Assembly (NCBI GenBank): GCA_947074125.1
Contig: CAMTOM010000078.1
Span: forward strand, 1 to 6,822
Reading direction: 5' to 3'
Origin: an uncultured Desulfovibrionaceae bacterium
GTDB taxonomy: Bacteria > Desulfobacterota > Desulfovibrionia > Desulfovibrionales > Desulfovibrionaceae
DNA length: 6,822 bases
The notes beneath the pieces were generated by a model. It saw only the letters and a list, made by a program, of their open reading frames with translations. It was not told where the DNA came from and did no database searches. A program made the translations under genes and the position numbers. Every line of letters begins with the position of its first letter. Positions within the stretch are counted from its first letter, which is position 1. This document shows, one piece after another, positions 1 to 5,539 of this stretch.

Positions 1-747
1 AGCATCCCAGACCCGAAAGAATGGCGCCTTATCAACGCATGGTCTATTGCCCTCTGTAGTGCTGTCATCATACTGCTTACCCTGTGCATTCTCTGGCCAG
101 AACCTTATGGGCAGGTGCTGCTCTTTTTGCCAGATGGCATACTCGTCACATTCCAGATTACCATTCTTTCCATTCTCTGCGCCGTTCCACTGGGGCTTCT
201 CACCGGACTGGGACGTCTTTCACAAAATCGCTTTATCAATCTGATTGCTTCCACCTACGTTGAAGTCATTCGCGGTATACCGCTGATTGTGCAGCTCTTT
301 TACATCTATTATGCCCTGGCAAAATTCATTCAGGTGGGAGGAGTCACTTCTGCCGTTGTTGCCATCAGCTTTTGTTATGGCGCCTATATGGGCGAAGTAT
401 TCCGCGCGGGCATTCTGGCTATCCCCAAGGGGCAGACTGAAGCCGCCCGCTCGTTGGGCTTCAATCGCATTCAAACCATGTTTTATGTGATTCTCCCCCA
501 GGCATGGCGCACAATACTGCCCCCTGTGGGGAATGAATGCATTGCCATGCTTAAGGATACATCCCTTGTTTCGGTCATCGCCATGCCTGACATCATGCAA
601 CGTGGGCGCAGCTTTGCCGCAAAAACCTATCTTTACTTTGAAACGTATACCATTATTGCCCTTGTGTACCTCATCATTACCCTTCTTCTTTCCAAAGCTG
701 TGAGCCTTATGGAAGCCAGGTTGAGCCATTATGACAGAAGACACTAA
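1..747 (+). CDS. Polar amino-acid ABC transporter permease, HisM/GlnP family (5' end outside window)
   Basis: This is an inner-membrane subunit of a polar amino-acid ABC importer; it forms the translocation channel and couples to the ATPase encoded next. The frame is open from base 1 to the TAA at 745-747, giving 248 visible residues, so the true start lies upstream. A GTG at 115 is only an internal codon: the residues before it are in frame and include a hydrophobic segment (about 15-33). Other hydrophobic segments lie near 46-68, 86-106, 116-130 and 217-231. Family motifs are VEVIRGIPLIVQLF (88-101), GAYMGEVFRAG (127-137), the EAA loop EAARSLGF...LPQAWR (148-170) that docks on the ATPase, and LKDTSLVSVI (184-193). 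The last 17 nt overlap the ATPase gene. The substrate (Gln, His, Arg, Glu or similar) cannot be read from the sequence, and no solute-binding protein gene is in view; it may lie upstream. The family call is very secure. Confidence 0.93.
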   Translation, partial: SIPDPKEWRLINAWSIALCSAVIILLTLCILWPEPYGQVLLFLPDGILVTFQITILSILCAVPLGLLTGLGRLSQNRFINLIASTYVEVIRGIPLIVQLFYIYYALAKFIQVGGVTSAVVAISFCYGAYMGEVFRAGILAIPKGQTEAARSLGFNRIQTMFYVILPQAWRTILPPVGNECIAMLKDTSLVSVIAMPDIMQRGRSFAAKTYLYFETYTIIALVYLIITLLLSKAVSLMEARLSHYDRRH

Positions 748-1537
748 AATTACCACTCCACTACCGTCTTCTGCAAAGGCAGATTCATCCCCGTCGCAAG
801 AAGACAGCGCACCCATTATCAGCGTACAGCATGTCTGGAAATACTTTGGCGTACTTCCAGCCCTTCAGGATGTTTCCCTTGAAATCTGTAAAGGCGAGCG
901 CGTTGTCATTATTGGCCCCTCAGGCTCCGGTAAATCTACCTTGCTTCGCTCTATCAACCGCCTGGAAGAGGTGGATAAAGGGCATATTTGGGTGGACGGG
1001 CATGACATTACGGATAAATCACAAAATATCAACAAACTCCGTCAAAACATGGGGATGGTCTTTCAGCAGTTCAACCTTTTTCCTCATAAAACTGTACTGC
1101 AAAACCTGACCCTTGCGCCTGTCAAGCTGCGCAAAACCCCGCACACCCAGGCAGAAAGTCTGGCACTGGGCTTACTGAAAAAAGTAGGTATCAGCGACAA
1201 AGCCAATACCTACCCCTCCCTGCTTTCTGGTGGACAGCAACAACGTGTTGCCATTGCACGCGCACTGGCCATGCAACCCAATATTATGCTTTTTGATGAG
1301 CCTACTTCTGCCCTTGACCCTGAAATGGTAGGCGAAGTACTGGATGTTATGGTCAATCTTGCTGAAGAAGGCATGACCATGGTCTGCGTGACGCATGAAA
1401 TGGGCTTTGCGCGCACAGTAGCTGACCGCGTTATTTTTATGGATAAAGGACAGATCGTGGAAGCAGGATCACCAGACAATCTATTCGGTGCCCCCAATCA
1501 TCCACGCCTCAAACAGTTCCTGAATCAAGTGCTCTGA
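731..1537 (+). CDS. Polar amino-acid ABC transporter ATP-binding protein (GlnQ/HisP family)
   Basis: This is the cytoplasmic ATPase that powers the importer whose permease gene overlaps it by 17 nt. The protein has 268 residues and every catalytic element is intact: Walker A GPSGSGKST (62-70), Q-loop FQQFNLFPH (111-119), signature LSGGQQQR (165-172), Walker B IMLFDEP (185-191, catalytic E190), D-loop SALDPE (193-198) and H-loop H222 in THEMGFA. The ABC domain proper starts near residue 30 (ISVQHVWKYFG), so there is a polar, Ser/Pro/Asp-rich N-terminal extension of about 28 residues beyond the usual 240-245. No ATG, GTG or TTG codon lies between M1 and the domain, so the ATG at 731 is the only plausible start. 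Only a weak Shine-Dalgarno-like GCCAGG lies upstream, which suggests coupling to translation of the permease. The stop TGA shares its last base with the mnmA start. The substrate is unknown. Confidence 0.95.
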   Translation: MTEDTKITTPLPSSAKADSSPSQEDSAPIISVQHVWKYFGVLPALQDVSLEICKGERVVIIGPSGSGKSTLLRSINRLEEVDKGHIWVDGHDITDKSQNINKLRQNMGMVFQQFNLFPHKTVLQNLTLAPVKLRKTPHTQAESLALGLLKKVGISDKANTYPSLLSGGQQQRVAIARALAMQPNIMLFDEPTSALDPEMVGEVLDVMVNLAEEGMTMVCVTHEMGFARTVADRVIFMDKGQIVEAGSPDNLFGAPNHPRLKQFLNQVL

Positions 1538-2592
1538 TGTCCCGTATTGCCGTTGCTGTCAGCGGTGGTGTAGACAGTCTGTGCGCCCTTGCTGAACTCA
1601 AGATGCAAAAACATGACGTTTTTGCCCTGCATGCCCGTTTTTTTTCTCTGCCTCCAGAGAAAGATCCTTTGCAGGAACTACAGGCACAGTGCGACACCTT
1701 GCGCATTCCTCTCCACATCGTTCACCTGGAAAAAGAGTTTGAAGAGCGCGTCATCATTCCTTTCCTTCAGGCATACGCTGATGGGCATACGCCCAACCCC
1801 TGTGCCCTGTGCAATGCCCGCATCAAGTTTGGTCTGCTCTGGGAAGCGGCTCAGGCACATGGTGCCGAAATGCTTGCAACAGGCCATTATGCCAATCTCA
1901 TAACACACAGCCATTATGGCACGGTTCTCTCTCCTGCACAGGACAAACAAAAAGACCAAAGCTACTTCCTCGCGCTTGTCCCCCCAGAGAAGCTCGCGCG
2001 CTGTCTTTTTCCTCTTGCGCACCTCAATAAGAAAGAGGTGGTTACGCGTGTGCAGGATTATGCCCTCACGCCACCGCTCCCACATGAGAGTCAGGAAATC
2101 TGCTTTATCCCCAATGATGCCTATCGCACTTTCCTTGAACAGAATGCCCCACAATATCGCATTGCACTCGGTCGTGCCGGCTCTGTTTTCCTTCCTAACG
2201 GGCGCTGCATTGGTACGCATCATGGCCTCTGGCAATACACAGAAGGACAAAGGAAGGGGCTGGGAATTGCCTGGAGCGAACCTCTTTATGTGTTACGTAA
2301 AGAAAAGCAGAGCAATAGCCTGATTGTTGGTTCACGAGACAATCTTAACATGCACGGCTGCACAACCTCCGTCGCCAATATTCATATTCCACATCAGTAC
2401 TGGCCTGAAGAGTGTTTTGTCCGCTTACGCTATCGCCAGTCTCCAGAACCTGCCTCTGTCAGCATTCAAGACAACTGCCTTCAGATTACCTTGCATAGTC
2501 CATCCTTTCCCGCAGCTCCAGGACAGCTTGCCGCTGTCTATGACAGTGCGGGCTGCCTTCTGGCAGGTGGCATTATCAACCATACTACCTAA
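1537..2592 (+). CDS. mnmA: tRNA-specific 2-thiouridylase MnmA
   Basis: MnmA adenylates and then thiolates C2 of the wobble uridine U34 in tRNAs for Lys, Glu and Gln, the s2U part of mnm5s2U. The 351-residue length is normal for the family. Visible motifs are the N-terminal PP-loop SGGVDS (9-14), NPCALCNARIKFG (87-99) with the first catalytic cysteine at C92, ATGHYA (114-119), KDQSYFL (139-145), ESQEICF (184-190) with the second catalytic cysteine at C189, the tRNA-binding motif GQRKGLGIA (237-245), and a C-terminal beta-barrel ending PGQLAAVY...AGGII. C89 replaces the Asp of the more familiar NPD-x-x-C motif and creates a CxxC. The start ATG lies inside TGATG at the end of the ATPase gene and no Shine-Dalgarno sequence precedes it, so expression probably depends on coupling. 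The older symbol is trmU. A terminator hairpin follows 29 nt after the TAA. Confidence 0.97.
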   Translation: MSRIAVAVSGGVDSLCALAELKMQKHDVFALHARFFSLPPEKDPLQELQAQCDTLRIPLHIVHLEKEFEERVIIPFLQAYADGHTPNPCALCNARIKFGLLWEAAQAHGAEMLATGHYANLITHSHYGTVLSPAQDKQKDQSYFLALVPPEKLARCLFPLAHLNKKEVVTRVQDYALTPPLPHESQEICFIPNDAYRTFLEQNAPQYRIALGRAGSVFLPNGRCIGTHHGLWQYTEGQRKGLGIAWSEPLYVLRKEKQSNSLIVGSRDNLNMHGCTTSVANIHIPHQYWPEECFVRLRYRQSPEPASVSIQDNCLQITLHSPSFPAAPGQLAAVYDSAGCLLAGGIINHTT

Positions 2593-2621
2593 AACAACGT
2601 TCCACAGAGCATTATAAAAAG

Positions 2622-2653
2622 AAAAGGAACCTCCGCTACCGAAGGTTCCTTTT
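2622..2653. terminator. Bidirectional rho-independent terminator between convergent mnmA and mltB
   Basis: A perfect 11-bp stem pairs AAAAGGAACCT (2622-2632) with AGGTTCCTTTT (2643-2653). The loop is 10 nt and could pair further (CG with CG around CTAC). On the plus strand the stem ends in TTTT followed by ACTATA, a short U-tract. On the minus strand it is followed by CTTTTTATAATG, a better U-tract. It sits 29 nt after the mnmA stop and 24 nt after the mltB stop, as expected for a shared terminator of convergent genes. Confidence 0.88.
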
Positions 2654-2677
2654 ACTATACCGAAAAACCATCTATTT

Positions 2678-3832
2678 TTACGGAAGCACAATTCTTCCTT
2701 GCGGCACGGGTCTCACAGGACGCCCCACAGGCTGGGCTGTGGGAGGTGTTTTCCTCACAGCAGGCTGCGTCGTTTTGGGAGCTTTGGAAGGTATTCCCTT
2801 TTTCCCTTCCTGCTTTACCGCCTTGGCGGCACCTGCTCTGGCGGTCGCAGTCCCAGAGGCAGAGGCACCTTTTGTGATTGTTCTGCCATCAGATGTAATA
2901 TACTGATTCGCTGGGGGCACTGGCCCACCATCAATAACAGACGCGAGCGCCATGATGGTATTGGCATATGTCGTTGATTTGTTATAGCGCTTTAACAGCG
3001 CATGCTGCTTTTCTCGCGTAACACCTTTTTTCCAGCCATGCTTTGCCAGAAAACTGGCAACACTGGCAATCCCATCCGCAGGATTGAAAAGATCAATACG
3101 CCCATCAGCATCACCATCAGCAGCATAATGAACAATATTGGAAGGCATGAACTGTCCATAGCCAATGGCTCCATAGACAGAACCAGGCATATGCGCGGGG
3201 TCATTGCCATTCTCCAACAAATACTGCACCAAGGCTCTCAGTTCTTTATACGCCCACTCAGAGCGCTTTTCCATGGTTTCACGTATCCAGGGCAAACGAG
3301 GCTCATATCCTGGCATCTTTTGATACCAGTCTGCGCTTAACTGCTCTGGTCGCTTGGAAAGCGACATACTTGCCAGAGCGTGCAGGGCATTGCCCTTCCC
3401 AAAACTTGTTCCCAGTCGGCTTTCTACAAATATCAATGCTGCCAATATGGACTTTGGTGTTCCATAGCGGGCTTCAGTGCGGGAAAAAGTCCCTGCATGC
3501 GTTTGCAAAAAGACACGACACCGCTCTGCGCTTGCCTGAGTGGCCACACCCGGATAGTATTTGGGCCACATTTTGACTTTTCCCGTATCTCTTGGGATAT
3601 ACTTGACACGGTAAAGTTCCAGAATCTTTGTTCCCATGGGACGAGAACTGATTTCAGCAGGCATACTGGCAAAAAGACGCTCCACATCACGAGCAGAAAA
3701 CCCTTCCGCACTCAAACGCTGTACCAATGGTTTCCAGACAGAATGCATGGCAGCCTGTACTGGAGATATCCCCAGCACACATATTCCCACCATAAGCATC
3801 ACAACAATCTTTAAGAATGAAAAAATACGCAT
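2678..3832 (-). CDS. mltB: Periplasmic lytic murein transglycosylase, MltB/SltB family (GH103)
   Basis: This enzyme cleaves the MurNAc-GlcNAc bond of peptidoglycan non-hydrolytically, leaving 1,6-anhydro ends. The protein has 384 residues with the chosen ATG at 3832. That start gives a signal peptide (MRIFSFLK, a hydrophobic core to about 22, cleavage probably after VQA at 27) and follows an AGGGG ribosome-binding site. An ATG 12 codons upstream (3868) would spoil both. No lipobox cysteine is seen, so a soluble periplasmic form is likely, unlike lipoprotein E. coli MltB. The catalytic domain spans about 30-305. E137 in FVESRLG aligns with the catalytic Glu of Slt35. Also present are YGAIGYGQFMPS (220-231) and an EF-hand-like loop DGDADGRID (239-247). 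Residues from about 320 form a low-complexity, basic, Ala/Pro/Thr/Lys tail, possibly a wall-interacting or disordered region. The gene is last on the minus strand, 73 nt after the regulator, and a terminator follows. Confidence 0.92.
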   Translation of the reverse strand: MRIFSFLKIVVMLMVGICVLGISPVQAAMHSVWKPLVQRLSAEGFSARDVERLFASMPAEISSRPMGTKILELYRVKYIPRDTGKVKMWPKYYPGVATQASAERCRVFLQTHAGTFSRTEARYGTPKSILAALIFVESRLGTSFGKGNALHALASMSLSKRPEQLSADWYQKMPGYEPRLPWIRETMEKRSEWAYKELRALVQYLLENGNDPAHMPGSVYGAIGYGQFMPSNIVHYAADGDADGRIDLFNPADGIASVASFLAKHGWKKGVTREKQHALLKRYNKSTTYANTIMALASVIDGGPVPPANQYITSDGRTITKGASASGTATARAGAAKAVKQEGKKGIPSKAPKTTQPAVRKTPPTAQPVGRPVRPVPQGRIVLP

Positions 3833-3834
3833 AT

Positions 3835-3841
3835 CCCCCTC
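3835..3841 (-). promoter_or_regulatory. Ribosome-binding site of mltB, decides the start
   Basis: Reading the minus strand, GAGGGGG precedes ATATG. GAGG ends 5 nt before the ATG at 3832. The alternative upstream ATGs at 3868 and 3856 would put this purine run inside the coding region and place 12 or 8 polar and acidic residues before the signal peptide. Confidence 0.75.
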
Positions 3842-3905
3842 ATACTCTAACAACATAAACAGTACCAAGAGTTTTCGGAATCAGAATAGATAAAAGAAAA
3901 AAGTA

Positions 3906-4598
3906 TCAGGAAATTTTTTGCAATAACCAAATAACCTTACCCACAATACGAGATGGCAAAAGCGATGCCAACAGGCGACTTTCAGGAAAAGCTGCTGACT
4001 CAGAGCGCAAAAGATATTGCGACTGATCGCCTTCTGAAAACACTCTCCGCACCACAATACCCTCACCTGGTGCGAAAAGAGCATAGAGCATACCAGAAAC
4101 AGGGCGAGTCTCCCGTGTATCTACCGCAAAATAAGCCCCCTGACACAAGACAGGCTCCATATTCGTTGCATTCATGCGAAATACTATCCGCCCTTCCGGC
4201 ATACAGGGCAGGGGAAGCGCAAGCCTCTCAAGCAAAGCCAGTTCAGGGCGTTCACCATCTATATAATCACACGACATATTGTATACAGGTACAACCGTAT
4301 GACGGGACATGTCATTGTATGCGCTTACCGGTTCACGCAAGCCATCTTTGGGACCTTCCTGAGGGATGTATCCCTGTTCAGTGCGCAAATACATAGGGCC
4401 AAAACCAAGACGTAACCAGTCTGGATTCAGACCATACTTGTCAAAAAGCTTGATAAACCAGTCTGCAGGAATGGATTTTCGACGCTTGGCATCTGAAATG
4501 CTTGACTGGCGAATCTCAAGAATATTGGCAAGCTCAACCTGTGTCCGCGTATTGGTCGCAAAGCGGATACGCTCATACGCTTCCGAAAATGACGACAT
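3906..4598 (-). CDS. CI-repressor-type HTH regulator with a catalytically degenerate S24 peptidase-like domain
   Basis: This is a predicted DNA-binding regulator of 230 residues. Residues 5-70 resemble the phage CI-repressor HTH family: RTQVELANILEIRQSSISDAKRR (18-40) covers the helix-turn-helix, followed by the typical SIPADWFIKLFDKYGLNPDWLRLGFGPMY. A linker (71-101) leads to a LexA/CI-like S24 fold: VVPVYNMS (102-109), MNATNMEPVLCQGAYFAVDT (142-161), GMLYALF (169-175), IVVRRV (181-186) and a closing IVGKVIWLL (218-226). In active S24 proteins the nucleophilic Ser precedes MEP. Here it is N146 (codon AAT, 4161-4163), and the catalytic Lys position holds R184. Self-cleavage is therefore unlikely, and the domain probably serves dimerisation or sensing. 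The start at 4598 has AGGAAG upstream; a longer frame to 4667 would add 23 residues and run into the inverted repeat behind hflC. No other phage genes surround it, so it looks like a chromosomal regulator. Its target is unknown; mltB, hflKC or itself are the neighbours to consider. Confidence 0.85.
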   Translation of the reverse strand: MSSFSEAYERIRFATNTRTQVELANILEIRQSSISDAKRRKSIPADWFIKLFDKYGLNPDWLRLGFGPMYLRTEQGYIPQEGPKDGLREPVSAYNDMSRHTVVPVYNMSCDYIDGERPELALLERLALPLPCMPEGRIVFRMNATNMEPVLCQGAYFAVDTRETRPVSGMLYALFAPGEGIVVRRVFSEGDQSQYLLRSESAAFPESRLLASLLPSRIVGKVIWLLQKIS

Positions 4599-4602
4599 AA
4601 AT

Positions 4603-4608
4603 CTTCCT
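4603..4608 (-). promoter_or_regulatory. Ribosome-binding site of the CI/S24-like regulator, decides the start
   Basis: The minus strand reads AAAGGAAGATTTATG. AGGA ends 6 nt before the ATG at 4598, an ideal distance. The longer frame starting at 4667 has no comparable site, and its first 23 residues (Cys/Arg-rich) do not look like part of the family. Confidence 0.8.
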
Positions 4609-4626
4609 TTTCCGCATCTATAAATA

Positions 4627-4665
4627 GTTTTCCTTAGGCACGTCTTACAGTGTCGCCTGGAAAAC
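4627..4665 (-). repeat. Imperfect inverted repeat between hflC and the regulator (weak terminator, attenuator or operator)
   Basis: GTTTTCC (4627-4633) is complementary to GGAAAAC (4659-4665), and inside it AGGC (4636-4639) pairs with GCCT (4655-4658). Only a 2-nt bulge (TT, 4634-4635) interrupts the 11 pairs, and the loop is 15 nt. Read on the minus strand, the structure starts 8 nt after the hflC stop and is followed by TATTTATAG rather than a U-run. As a terminator it would therefore be weak. The AT-rich tract just after it could be a -10 element for the regulator, but no good -35 accompanies it. Its function is inferred only from position. Confidence 0.5.
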
Positions 4666-4673
4666 AATGCTCC

Positions 4674-5522
4674 CTAACGCAAAGGCGCCAAGAGAGGATC
4701 ATCCTGAGAAAGAACAATGCGGCCATTTTCTTTCATAGATTTACGCAAAGCATCAAGCCCTCTCTGGAAAGAATAGAATTCTGGAGCCTGACCAAAAGCA
4801 GCGTTATAGATCGCTGCAGCCTTGGCATCTGCCTCACCACGAATGATTTGTGCATTACGTGCGGCTTCTGCCAGAATAACAGCCTTTTGCCTGTCGGCAT
4901 CCGAGCGAATGCGTGTGGATTCTTCCACCCCTTCTGAGCGATACAGCTTTGCCTGACGTTCACGCTCTGCCCGCATACGTTCAAAAATGGCGCGCTGGTT
5001 TTCCTCTGGAAGGTCTGTCCGCTTGATACGCACATCCACAACCTGCACACCAAAGTTGCGCATACGCTTATCTACCTCTGCAGTTAAATCTGTCATAATC
5101 TGGGCACGCTGGGAGGAGACAACGCTCGTTAAATCATAGCCACCAACCTTTGCCCGAAGCTCGGAATAGACCACGTCATCAAGACGTGCCTGAGCTCCTG
5201 GAATGGAACGCATGGTACGATAGAACTGCAAAGGGTCAACAATACGCCAGCGGGCATAGTTATCCAGCACAATCGCTTTTTTGTCTGCGGTAAACGCTTC
5301 ACGAGAACGCGCTTCATAATCCAGAATACGCGCATCAAAAAGCACAACCTTCTGTACAAAAGGCAGCTTAAAATGCAAACCTGGTCTGTACACTTTATCC
5401 AGCGGATCCCCCAACTGAAGCACAAGAGCCTGCTGCGTCTGATGCACAATAAAGAAGCTCTGGCTTGCAACAAAGAGCAATACAGCAGCAAGTGATATAA
5501 AAAATAACGATCCTTTCTTCAT
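4674..5522 (-). CDS. hflC: HflC, SPFH-domain partner of HflK and modulator of FtsH protease
   Basis: HflC forms a large inner-membrane, periplasm-facing complex with HflK that controls access of membrane substrates to the AAA protease FtsH. With the ATG at 5522 the protein has 282 residues. A short MKKG n-region is followed by one transmembrane helix (about 5-26) and the SPFH/band-7 domain: QQALVLQLGDP (30-40), YRPGLHFKLPFVQKV (45-59), DARILDYEAR (63-72), DNYARWRI (87-94) and VQVVDVRIKRTDLPEE (159-174). A charged Ala/Glu/Arg-rich coiled coil follows (about 175-245), then FYSFQRGLDALR (249-260). It lacks the insert of about 40-50 residues that E. coli HflC (334 aa) has before the GIEVVDVRIK-like segment. 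An ATG 3 codons upstream (5531) is possible, but GGAG would lie 1 nt from it, against 10 nt for the chosen start. The gene lies 17 nt after hflK and is surely cotranscribed with it. Confidence 0.95.
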   Translation of the reverse strand: MKKGSLFFISLAAVLLFVASQSFFIVHQTQQALVLQLGDPLDKVYRPGLHFKLPFVQKVVLFDARILDYEARSREAFTADKKAIVLDNYARWRIVDPLQFYRTMRSIPGAQARLDDVVYSELRAKVGGYDLTSVVSSQRAQIMTDLTAEVDKRMRNFGVQVVDVRIKRTDLPEENQRAIFERMRAERERQAKLYRSEGVEESTRIRSDADRQKAVILAEAARNAQIIRGEADAKAAAIYNAAFGQAPEFYSFQRGLDALRKSMKENGRIVLSQDDPLLAPLR

Positions 5523-5532
5523 AATCAGCATT

Positions 5533-5536
5533 CTCC
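5533..5536 (-). promoter_or_regulatory. Ribosome-binding site of hflC (start-deciding, somewhat ambiguous)
   Basis: The minus strand reads CTGGAGAATGCTGATTATGAAG. GGAG is 1 nt from the ATG at 5531 and 10 nt from the ATG at 5522. The first distance is too short for normal initiation. The second is long but workable and yields the usual MKK-hydrophobic HflC N-terminus. Confidence 0.55.
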
Positions 5537-5539
5537 AGC

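Noticed and set aside
115..747. Permease starting at the GTG at 115
   Set aside because: The frame is open all the way from base 1 and the upstream residues include a plausible transmembrane helix, so the gene is 5'-truncated by the window rather than starting here.
220..816. Minus-strand 198-codon frame antisense to the permease
   Set aside because: It lies opposite a clear conserved gene, has no recognisable domain or ribosome site, and its His/Gly-rich composition is that of a shadow frame.
1678..2250. Minus-strand 190-codon frame antisense to mnmA
   Set aside because: It is fully inside mnmA on the other strand, without motifs; a shadow of coding constraint.
3833..3868. 12-codon N-terminal extension of mltB
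   Set aside because: It adds acidic and polar residues before the signal peptide and swallows the ribosome-binding site.
3833..3905. Promoter for mltB in the 73-bp gap after the regulator
   Set aside because: TTGGTA at about 3865 lies 17 bp from GTATGA, but the -10 match is poor, and no alternative pair or dyad was convincing enough to list.
3906..4598. Prophage remnant, suggested by the CI-like regulator
   Set aside because: No integrase, Cro, replication or structural genes or attachment-site repeats are present; both neighbours are housekeeping envelope genes.
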